This document shows, in pieces, positions 11,570 to 22,072 of a stretch of DNA of 64,000 nucleotides. Source of the DNA: Curvularia sp. ZM96 (lineage: Eukaryota; Ascomycota; Dothideomycetes; Pleosporales; Pleosporaceae); the NCBI GenBank assembly GCA_022457065.1, contig JAJGBQ010000001.1, positions 2,542,001 to 2,606,000 of the forward strand. Direction: 5' to 3'. The position numbers and the translations under genes were made by a program. Position 1 is the stretch's first letter; each line of letters begins with the position of its first letter. The notes under the pieces are model-generated. The model searched no databases. It had not been told where the DNA came from and was given only the letters and a program-made list of their open reading frames with translations.

Positions 11570-14500
11570 GGCTGTGTAAAACCGGTCAATCACAGTGGGG
11601 AAAGGCCACGCGGATTGCATTGGATGGGTGAGATTTGTGCAAGGCGGTTAATTAGAGAGGTTAGGCTTAGTAGGATCGGGGTTGGTTGTTTCTAAACGTT
11701 AGTAAGCTTGTACATGTAGTAACCAAAGATATTGCATTTCTATTCTGCTCCCGCACTTTTACAGTTTCTTCATTACACATCTTCATCATTGGGCACCAAT
11801 AACCCAGGCGCTTTGTTTCAGAAATTGCATCATATCATTGCGTTATGGCACTGCCTAGGGGCATGGGTTGCGTTGAAAGGAAGATGTGCAGCAAGGTCTA
11901 GTTTTACGTGGCTGCCGATTGGCTTGCGCAACGCACAGCCTCGCGGCCCCGAGTACGTGGAACGCCTCACGGAAGGCTAAACTTGGCTAATTGCATGCTC
12001 CCCCTAACCTCTAGTCAACCAACGTTGCTGGTCGCTAATCCCCCAAAGCCCATTAGACAGACAGACACCTCTGTGCTCGTCAGGCAGCCTACCTATCGGC
12101 CCATGGCGCCGGGAAGGGCTGGACTAAATCCAGTCCAGACCCGCTTTCACGAATGGGAAACACGCGTAACAAAACTAAAAACCACTTGGTCCCGGTTTCT
12201 TCTTCCCCCGTTCGTTCTGGCCTCATTTTCTGCCTTGAGGACCGCCTAGCCTGACCCGTTGGTGCTTCACATGCATACTACATGCGTCGATGTAGGATCC
12301 CTAGCCTCGGCCCCACACTTGCACCGTACCTACTTCGTACGTACAAAAATACTCCACTTCACGGACGACACGCGCGCGTGCCTGCAATCTCGTTACCTGA
12401 TTTTCCCACGTAGTATGTAGCTAGTTGGCCTGACCCGCTGCCAAGCTTTCTCTGGACATCGGAGGAGATGAGAGATCCCACGAAACGGAGCCTTTTTCTT
12501 TCTTCGCTTCGTACCGATCATCACCGCCGGTTGAGATTCCCAAAGAACAATCAACGGGCCTTTACATCTTCTAGCATTCGTCACGATCTAACCAACACCT
12601 GCAAACCCGATGTTGAGTGTGAAGTAGATTTTCCTATTACCAGGGACATGTAAGCAGTAAGTCTGTACCCCTTATCCTCCCCTTTGCGGACATTGCCCTT
12701 CTTGGGGTCTTTCGTAATAAGTTACCATACCTACGCACGCGACATGCTACTATCCCGCAAACTCTAAGTATACTACCCAAAGAAGCATTCCGAAACTAAA
12801 TCTCCATGGCGTGACGCCTCCCGCTCTTGTCGGCCTTGCCGTGATAGGTCCGTTTTTCCCTCGATGCCTTACGACCATGCGTATTCTATTCTAACTATTC
12901 TGCTATTAACCCTTGATTTCTCCTCCTTGATTCTATGGTAATTCACTACTCCTTTTTCCACTAGTCTCCTTAGCAAGAGTCGCCGGTTTGCCTAGCGGGC
13001 GCCTCCCCCCTTACCTCCGATCTTGAACGGCTTACCCTATTCAAACGCTGAAACACTCCGCTCTCATCTCAAGTCGCACCTGGAGTCTGGCCGATTATGA
13101 AGTCATGGCTTCGGAGCAGAAGAAAAAGCCTTGTATTTCTAGGGTTTAAGGCTTTTCTATCGGCATAGGCGAGAGTAGAGGATGGTACGTGTGTCTGCAT
13201 ATGTTCAAGTGTGTATATTTAGACTTGACGCTCGAGGAGATTGAGTAATCTGAGGCACAATCTCAAGCACCAACTCGCATGTGAAGAGAGCATTGGGGCT
13301 TCAATGAGATCCAGACTGTCTTGTGTTTGCAAAGGCAGAGAAAGGCACGGAGGTTCATGGATTCTGATCTTGGATCTTGATGTTGAATCTGATGTCTACT
13401 CCGTATATAGCAAAACTAGGTATACAAACTATGTTTTTTTCCCTCTACTCCACTCTGTAAGCTTCGGTGTTTTACATAACACTTGCGCCATATGGTGATG
13501 ACATGAGCATTAGCGTAGAATGTGCTTGTGCTCACAATCTACGAACTGGTCTACCATACCACTAAGTGAACCCCCCTTGCCTCCCTTTCCCACTAACCTA
13601 CAAGTACACTCGGAACTGCCGATATCGATCGGCTAGGGGGAAAGACCAAGATCTACAAGCAATATCTGCCAAGCTTGTGGACAATGACGATTCGGCCCAT
13701 CGCACCAGTAGTGAGAGAAGGAACTCAACTTAACCGAAACTCTATTGCAATTAGGGCCGAGCGGACGATCGGACGTATTGTTGGCATGGAAAACCATGTT
13801 ATGCAAGGCTGTCCGGCATCAAAAGAGAGACCGAGTGCTCCACGTGAGGTCCATATGTACTTTGTACTACCGACATCCCTGCGCCGCAGAAGGAGCGATA
13901 TCCCTGCCATCATGGGGGAGGCAAACTAGAGAACGGAGTCCAAAGGTGCATGCGAACTACGTTGCATCTACTAGGTTAATGCATGTATGTATGGTCTACT
14001 ATGATACGTTTTTGACAGTCCCCAACAAGATTCTCATACAGCTTGCAGAAGGGTAATGAGGGAGTATCCTTGCTTGCTTCAGCCTCCTTCAGCCTTCTTG
14101 TATGCCTCACCCGCGATGTCGTCAAAAAAAAAAATGAAACGTTTTTAATATAAAGTGCTCGGTTCACGTAAGGCTTGTCTACCTAGCGATTGCGGGATGG
14201 ACCGATTGTGGAGGATCCTGACAGGCACGGCATGTTTTTTCCTGATGGGATATATGAGAACCACGGTCCCGGGTCCGCCACCGAGTAAGTTCATTTCGGC
14301 AGCTGGGGTTTTGAGAGGGAATCGACCGTTGAGGCAAATAATTCCGCATTGCTCTGGTCTAGATTCCTTGCTTGCAGGGCTGTCATCATGCGTCCGGGCG
14401 GAGGCCTGTGGAGGCTTGTCAGCCTGAGGCAGTTTGGTATACTCTGCGCCACTTTAAGGTTTTCTTTTTGTTGCAGAGTTGTGCATTTAGGTGATTTAGG

Positions 14501-16140
14501 TGACATCGAGACCGTGGCTGTGACAGAAAAAGTATATCATGGTACCATTATAGCAACTTAGTTCATACGATTCTGGTATGTAGTATATCGCTACGCACGT
14601 AGATTTCTACGCCTATGAGCCGATGGAAACCGCTCAGCATAAACCAGATTGTCTTGTACTTCGGACCCATGTCGGAGCGTTCTGCATAGTCGCTATATTA
14701 CCATCGGTGTGAGCTATGAATAGTTTGGAGAGCGTGCGTGGCTTTGGGTAATCCTTGGTCAACGCGGACGTGCTCGTCAGGGGATACATTCCAAGTCATG
14801 TGCTGCTACAAACGCGACAGTCCTTGTCGGTGAAATGGAAGACTCTGATTTCTGGTCTGATACTGAATAAGTGTGGGTCTGCGGTAGAGATTTGGCTATC
14901 TCGGCCTGACGTGAGTAGCGGGGAAAACCAATGGAAGCATGATAGAGTTCTGTTCAAATCAGCTATGTAATTGAATAGCTTAATACGAGCAACTCATTTC
15001 AAGGCAGAAACTCGGTCATGTCTCCTTACTAGAATTGGAGAGATGGCATTCTCCGTCATTTTCTATTTTCATTTCTTATCTAGTCTTGTTGTAGGATCAA
15101 GCAGTATCAAACCTGAGCTTGAGCACATGTCTAATAAAAGGCTGAAGCACAGTCTTATGAAGACAGTTGTCAAAGTTCGTAGAGATACGATGTGAGCATA
15201 TTGGTGGGGTTGACGTTGACGTCATAACTAGAGTAAGTACCTACTGTACCTCGGCTCGTGGCTTGCCTGATGAGCTGGCAATACTCGTCCACTCCTTTTG
15301 CTGAACAGCGTACAATACCGCCTCATACAACCTATCAGCGAATCTTTGTGGGTTTCTACTCTCTTTTGAAAAAGGTCGTCTCTTTAGGAATTCTGAAGCA
15401 TAATTAGCGCGTCCAAAAGCGTCACGTCGATACACCAACCACCTGCACCAGAACGTTAAGCCAATGCAGTGCGACTTGCACGCCACAAGCATCTTTCTGC
15501 GCACCCTTCAAGCGGAAACTCGCAGTTCACATGTATCTATACAGTACAACATTGAATCTTCAGCCTCACCTTACGCGTTTACCTTGGCTGCGAGTGATTT
15601 TGTTCTGTCCGCAGAGGCATACTAACATCCGACTGTAGAAAGACACGTCTAACCAATAACTGCAGAAATATTTTACAGATTGCTTTTTGCAAAGAAGGCA
15701 AACCCCGTAAGTGGAGAACCATGTACGGCACGTAACCTGCATGGTCTATCGCAAGCCGTCATTGTCGTCGTCGTCGTCTTCCCATGCTGAGTGTTAGCGA
15801 CTTTAAACATCCAAATCAACCAACAAGAACCAGAAAAGCCGCAGCATCCGTCTACGCATTCAACATAAAGATTTGAGAGCAGTGTTTGGAAGAAACGCTG
15901 GAGCGGCAGTCTACGAATAGACCTAAGATTTAGTACCACAATTGGGCATGCCTATTGGTGGGTCGAGAATTTGGCAAGAGGTGGTTAACCGGTCCTCGGC
16001 AAAACTCTGGATACCACCGAGATTTTTTTTTCCGTCCAAACACCTGCAGAGCAAGACCTTGAGCCTTGAGAGAATAAGAAGTTGTTTCCATTGCAATATA
16101 TTTATTTCTAGCGGTCTTTCTTCCATCGAAAGCAACAACA
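11570..16140. other. Gene-poor block, 4.6 kb
   Basis: No gene with a recognisable domain is found on either strand. Codon-length open frames are short and scattered. Pyrimidine-rich, leader-like stretches run from about 12,460 to 13,080, and an A-run followed by AT-rich sequence lies at 14,124-14,157. It could hold a long non-coding transcript, long UTRs or decayed repeat sequence; I cannot tell which. Confidence 0.4.
15241..15492 (-). CDS. Possible small hypothetical ORF
   Basis: An ATG-started 83-codon frame. It encodes a plausible basic sequence (RRDAFGRANYASEFLKRRPF and RFADRLYEAVLYAVQ) with mixed codon use. I do not recognise a family. A candidate branch site plus CAG inside its 5' part (about 15,440-15,460) means it might instead be the last exon of a spliced gene, or a remnant. 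Support is weak. Confidence 0.18.
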   Translation of the reverse strand: MLVACKSHCIGLTFWCRWLVYRRDAFGRANYASEFLKRRPFSKESRNPQRFADRLYEAVLYAVQQKEWTSIASSSGKPRAEVQ

Positions 16141-16244
16141 GCCCGGCTAGCTCAATCGGTAGAGCGTGAGACTCTTAGTTATCACGTCCTAACAGACACG
16201 ATTGTTACATCTCAAGGTTGTGGGTTCGACCCCCACGTCGGGCT
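16141..16244 (+). tRNA. tRNA-Lys (anticodon CTT) with a 31-nt intron
   Basis: Acceptor stem GCCCGGC (16141-16147) pairs with GTCGGGC (16237-16243). The D arm contains the A box TAGCTCAATCGG and the T arm the B box GGTTCGACCCC. The anticodon stem TGAGA/TCTCA (16167-16171 and 16210-16214) frames the loop CT-CTT-A. The loop is interrupted after position 37 by an intron at 16178-16208, the canonical site for nuclear tRNA introns. Reads Lys AAG codons. Downstream T-rich sequence (16245-16255) fits a Pol III terminator. Confidence 0.93.
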
Positions 16245-16255
16245 TTCTTTTTTTG
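16245..16255 (+). terminator. RNA polymerase III T-run terminator
   Basis: TTTCTTTTTTT directly follows the tRNA-Lys gene, as expected for Pol III termination. Confidence 0.7.
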
Positions 16256-16708
16256 CTGTTGTCTGCTCAGAGGTTACTGATGTGAGGGTTGCTCTGACGA
16301 AAATCTTTGCGTGGCGCATCCTGTTTTTTTCTGGCCAATCCGCGCTAGTCCGTGATTAACACAACAATATTCAATAGGTCTAACAATCCAACAATGCAGA
16401 ACTACTAACTAAGGTCGGCGAATGTATTGTCTATGAGAGGGTTGTTTATTTTTGAGTACATGTGATATACGATCAATGTTACTTTGAACCGCAGTGGAGA
16501 ACCAGCTGCGAATATTTAACGGCTTGTACCAGGATGTGAACGAAAATGTCTATCGCCAAAAAAAAACTTCTCAATTCCGAAGAGAGATTAAAATAGAGCA
16601 AAGAAGTCCAAAAATGGGTTCGAATGGCCAAGTTGATACAACACAGAAGAAATCTGTATGTGATGTTTACTGTACCACCAGAAAAGAAATTGCAATACGT
16701 AGTTGGAT
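16256..16708. other. Intergenic
   Basis: AT-rich spacer between the tRNA and the 3' end of the ABC transporter gene; probably contains that gene's 3' UTR. No gene seen. Confidence 0.5.
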
Positions 16709-19700
16709 CTACGCATCCAAAGCCTGAGCTTGACACTGAAATTGCGTTAGCATGTTTGTAATGGACGAAGCCGAAAGGATATTACAACTTACCATCTGCC
16801 AATAAACCCCCCTCTTCTTCAACAATGTCTGATGATCACCCTTTTCCAACACCTTGCCACTGCCCAGCACAAAGATGACATCCGCCTTCTGGATAGTAGC
16901 CAGGCGATGCGCAACAGAGACAATGGTGCGTCTACCCTCCCCAGCAGCCCGCTCAATCGCCTCTTGCACCAGCTTCTCAGACTCAGAGTCAAGAGAAGAC
17001 GTCGCCTCGTCCAGTAGAAGAAGCTTCGGTTGGCGAAGCAAGGCGCGAGCAAGTGATAGACGTTGTTTCTGACCTCCGGATAGCGACATGCCTTTTGGTC
17101 CGAGACGTTGATTGTACCCGTCAGGAAGAGAAGCGATGAACTCGTGAATCTGCGCGTCGCGGCATGCTTGTTCGATTTCCTCGTCGGTCGCTGTTTCAAC
17201 GGATAATGCGACGTTTTCTCTGATCGTGCCTTCGTAGAGCGTGGGTTCCTGGCTGACGAGACTGATCTGCTTGCGGTACTCTGAGGGATCTAGAGTAGTG
17301 ATGTCTTGCCCGTTGCACAAGATGCGGCCGGAGGATGGGTCATAGAAACGTTCAAGAAGTGATATCGTGGTCGATTTTCCGCAGCCACTGGCGCCAACAA
17401 GCGCAGCAAATTGGCCTGGTTGGATCTGGATGTTGAGGTTCGAAAGGACAGGTGATTCCCTAGATGGGTAGGTGAAGTATACATTCTGGAATTCTATGCC
17501 GACGCCTTCTTCAGATGTATCCAGAGATGCATAGGAAGCGGACTTGTTAGTGTTCGTTGGACGCATGCTCAGGATGCGGTTGGCAGCACCACTTGCTTGT
17601 GCCATGTTTGGAGCGAAAGAAAAGAACATGCCTGCTGCGGCAGCACCCTGTACAATAGCCTGGTAGATGACAAAGAAGTCCACATTGTCGTACTCGCGAG
17701 ACGCCAGGAGTGTACCGCCATACCAGAACGTGAGCGCCATGCAAGCTAGTTCGATACTATCACTCCCTGCGAAGACAAGTGTGCCATACTTTGCGCGCGA
17801 GAAAGCGCTTCCAACATGGCTGCTCAGCAAGGTTTCATACCGATCACCGATCAAGTCTTCCATGATGAGACTGAGTACTGTGCGGAAGGCACCAATAGCT
17901 TCAGCTGCAAATTGGCTACTGTCTTCGAAGACCTTAGCATTGCTGGTTTCAAACTCCCGCTCCAGACGCATACGGAGATATCCTGCAGCGAGAATAAGTG
18001 GCAAAGCTGCAAAGAGACCGACTAGAGAAAGCTTCCAGCCATAGACGAAGGCAATGATGATACAGCCAACGAGATTGGCAACGGCAATCAGCCCCACACC
18101 CATTTCCGTTGCCATCAGCTGCTGTAGTTGTGTCGTGTCTGAACTCAGTCTCGACGTAAGAGATCCGGGAGAATGACCCTGTTCGTCGAAGAAAGAGATG
18201 CGTTTCCGAATGAGGTTGTACAGATACTCTTGCCTGTACCGAAGGGCGACGTGTATAGCTATAAGGTGGCAAGCGAATCCCATGATAAAATAGGATAGGA
18301 ATGTTCCTCCAGCAAGTACTCCGAACATGCCTGCCCAGAAGTTACCCTCACTAACAAGTTGGTCTGGTGGGAGTGTAAAGACATTAACGACCTGTGCGAA
18401 GATCCAAGCTTGGAGGGGCCAGACGGTACCGCTAGCGAGAATACCGAGAATGGCGGTGCTGAACAGGATCCACTGATCGCGTTGCTCGAAGAGTAGGCGT
18501 CCAAAACTGTTCACCAGGCCTCGTTCTTTGTATTCTGGATCCTTATCTTCCAGTATGTTGTCGGTCTTTTTTCTCTCCACCCCAATTATACTGTCGGCAG
18601 TCTTAGTTTTCTCCAGTTCAGCATCCTCGTTTTCGGCTTCCATGGCGATGTTTTGTGCATGAACTAGACCAAAGTAAACACCGTCTTCAATCTTCACCAG
18701 ATCATCGTGAGTGCCTTGCTCTACTAGTTGCCCTTTACGTAAGACGACAATTTTGTCCGCTCGCTTGATCGTGGAGAGACGATGGGCAATGACAATGGTC
18801 GTTCTGTTCTTCGATACTCGGTCAAGTGCTTCCTGTACAATGCGCTCTGTTCGCACATCGATCGCGCTTGTCGCTTCATCCAGAATCAAGATAGGCGGCT
18901 GCTTGATGATGCTTCTGGCAATTCCAATACGTTGACGTTGGCCACCTGACAATTTAATACCGCTCTCGCCTACTAGAGTCTCAAAGCCTTCCGGTAGCTT
19001 TGAAATGAACTCTTCAGCGTATGCCTCACGACATGCTTCCTCTACCATCTTCATCTTCTCTTCCTTCGGGAGGTCTTGATACCTTGTTCCGGTGAGACCA
19101 AACGCGACATTGTTGTAGAGTGTGTCGTTGAAGAGGAATGGCTCTTGTTGCACAATGCCAATCTGAGAGCGCCACCACTTGAGATCGACTTGTCTGATGT
19201 CGGTGTCCCCAATCTTCACCGTTCCAGTACATGTGTTGGGACCAAGATCGGGCTCTTCCTCTTTACTTTTGTCATCCTTTGCCGGTTTCGTTTGTTTCTC
19301 CTGGCTTTTACCATCGGTACGCTTCTTGAACCATCCAGATCTTTTGGGGGTCTTGTCCTGCTTCGTCTCGGTATTTTGCGCGCTGGATTCGGATTCGTCA
19401 CGGGTATCGTTCAGTGTGGTTGAGGCTGTTGTCCCCAAAAGATCGTACCACCTCTGCATGAGACCAGCAATAGTTGATTTGCCTGACAGATTAGGTAGGA
19501 TGTCAGTACACGTTCAGACCAACTCAAGACACTTGGAAACTTACCACTTCCCGAAGGACCGACGATAGCTGTGACTTTGCCAGCTTCAAATTCGAGATCG
19601 AGCCCTTGTAGAATTGGAACGTTTGGTCTGCTCGGATATGAAAAAGCCACATTCTGGAACGTGATGTTGGCATTAGCTGTGATCTCTGGTTCTTTCAGCC

Positions 19701-21036
19701 CCGAAATGTCTGCAACTGGTGCGTCGATAGTCTTGAACAGCTCGGCAGCGGCACCTGCTGCTTTGACAATGGCAACGATTGGAGTGATAACTCGTCCAAA
19801 GTTCATAATGGCCATCATGACCGCGAACAGTACGACCACGATGGAGCCGACATCGGTGTTTTTGCCCTCAGAATACTGTTTGATGCCGAACCAGAAGGCG
19901 ATAGCCATCGTGCCATACTGACCCACCATTGTAGGTGCAAAGAAGAGTCCCCATATAGGTGCAGCCTTTTTGAAATTGTTTGTCCCTTTGGTCAGCAATT
20001 CTTCGTGCTGCCGTGCCAACTTGTCTTCAGCGCCGAACGCGACAACCATGCGAATAGACGAAAACACCTCGAATGCCATGGCAGATGCATCCTCGCTATA
20101 CTTTTCCGTGATCTTGTTTATTCGTGTGAATGGAGGGATTATAACGCCCATAAGTATCAATATGAAGGGCAGGGAAGCTGAAGCGACCAAGGTGAGCAAT
20201 GGGTTCTCGATGAATGCTATAATGTACGCTCCAATGACGAATGCAAACGATTGGAACATCATAGCAAACTGCTGCGAGATCGCGATTTGGACAGTGTTCG
20301 ACGAGGTAGTGATCCGAGTAGAAACCTTTCCAGGGCTAATCGTGTCTATCACGCTGACAGGCTGTCGGAACAGAGCTCGCAAGTATGCCAGACGCAGTGC
20401 AGCCGAGATACGGAGGCCACTGATCCTGACAGTGAGCTGTAACATCGTTAGATTCTCAACTAGGCATAGAATAGGCTTTCACATACCATAGATATATAAG
20501 AAAGCACAAACTTCGCAATGAAGAGGTACACCAGGTACAATGTCAAGTTGTTGATTTCATCTTGAAATTCGGACGCTGTGACACTTGTCCCTGGCGTGAA
20601 GTAATCTGTGAATGTCCCGACGAGTTGGCCTAGAGGCAGTCAGTAGACTAGAAAGCCACACTACGTTCTTGTTGGGATAGAAGCTCACCAAAGACTACGG
20701 TCATCAGGGGGAAAGCAACACCGGAGCCGATCGACGTGATAATGCACAGTAGAAGGAGCAGATAATCCAAACGAGTTCCGTAGGCAAAGACACGCTACGC
20801 ATTGTCTTCTTAGCTAAAGTAACAAGCCGGTAACGATTACTTACAAAGTAGTTTTTCAAGCCATCATTAGACGCCTGCTTCGATTTCGCAGAGGCAGCTC
20901 CTTCATTCTCAATGATTTTTGCATTGCTATCTTGCTCAGTCTTCTCGGACATAGGAGTTTGGGACATCGTTGCAGCATGTTCTACTGGAGAGTCACCAAT
21001 AGGGGGCGGCGGCGGTTCAACAGTCGTAGTGCTCAT
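16709..21036 (-). CDS. ABC-B full transporter (multidrug resistance/Pgp type)
   Basis: Six exons on the minus strand: 20845-21036, 20699-20794, 20487-20639, 19545-20436, 16793-19482 and 16709-16735, giving 1349 aa. The layout is TMD1-NBD1-TMD2-NBD2. NBD1 has Walker A GPSGSGKST (about 440), signature LSGGQRQRIGIARS (about 622) and Walker B ILILDEATSAID. NBD2 has Walker A GASGCGKST (about 1141), signature LSGGQKQRLSLARA (about 1245) and Walker B LLLLDEATSSLD. Both H-loops (AHRLST, AHRLAT) are present, so both sites look catalytically complete. Plasma-membrane export of hydrophobic compounds is the family role; the substrate is unknown. A charged insertion of about 70 residues follows Walker A in NBD1. 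The intron at 19483-19544 splits the Gly codon before the Walker A lysine. The last exon restores the usual tail CQAQALDA. No biosynthetic genes are next to it, so it is not evidently part of a metabolite cluster. Confidence 0.95.
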
Positions 21037-22072
21037 AGTGGTGAGGTGTAAATGAGCGGCATAGGGGTAGAGTTTGTGCTATTAAATGAATGGAACGAGT
21101 GGCGCCAAACAGGGGACAAAAGTTGATGCCTGGCTAGTCGGGACTTTCACGTTCGCGTTCCTTCGCATAACGCGTATCCGTTTGCGGCACAGCCAAGTCG
21201 GGATTGACTCGACAAATCACATCTGAAAGCGGAGACTAAGACTGTGGCAGTAAACAGCCCATGGAGTGAGCTAGTTTAGCATTTTACTTCCCAATACTGC
21301 AAATGCGTGTCATACTTCAGGCCTCGATGTTCTTCAACGTTTGAGGCGGAGGAGGCGCTAACCCGCGAACTTGTCGCTTAGCGAGGTCTTCCTAATTGAG
21401 CGAATACCTGCGAGCCAAGCAGGGTCATTGCGTTGTTCTGTGGACGCGCGGCTGCCCTAATTTAGGCATTGAACTGACAAAAATTAATATGAACGTTTCA
21501 TGTTGTCGGCTAAACAAGAAGCAAGACACGGTCATGATCCGGGTGCATAGAAACATACAATTGTTGTGTGATTGTGACTTGTACGAGTCGAGCAAGTCTC
21601 CCTACTACCCTGGACGGGGTGTCGGCCACCGATAATCCGATAAAGTGTGCTAACAGCCCTTGGCACCATGGTCATTCCGCTCCAGATCGCCCTATTGCAG
21701 TATCCATTCCGAACGCCCCGTGGTAGATCAGGCCTTCCACGGGCTCTCCACCCGACTTCACACGATTTCAGTGCAGGCGTCACTACCTATGGGCGGGTTT
21801 AGCTTTTCCGCTGTGTTTGGCTCCGCCCAGCTCTGCCGTAAGGCTGAACACCGCGCATCATTGCTAAGTCTAGTGTTGCCTGGAATACTCCGTAAGTGAT
21901 TGTCAGTGTAACGTAACTGGTGTTGCTCTGTCTTCTCAATGTTGAGATATTCAACTTCAAGTATCTAGTATCCAAGCGGACATTACATTAATATACGAAA
22001 GCCAAAGAAAACATACACCACGATCAGCTATAAAAACAAGTCGCTATCAAAGATCCATGTCGTCGTGCCTTG
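21037..22072. other. Intergenic, ABC transporter promoter
   Basis: Spacer of 1.0 kb upstream of the ABC gene and downstream of the K+ channel gene. No gene is convincing. The region is likely regulatory for the exporter, but I recognise no specific operator. Confidence 0.45.

Noticed and set aside
13108..13177. Short frames MKSWLRSRRK... and MASEQKKKPC... after a leader-like stretch
   Set aside because: Both stop within 25 codons and no splice continuation was found; at most leader peptides.
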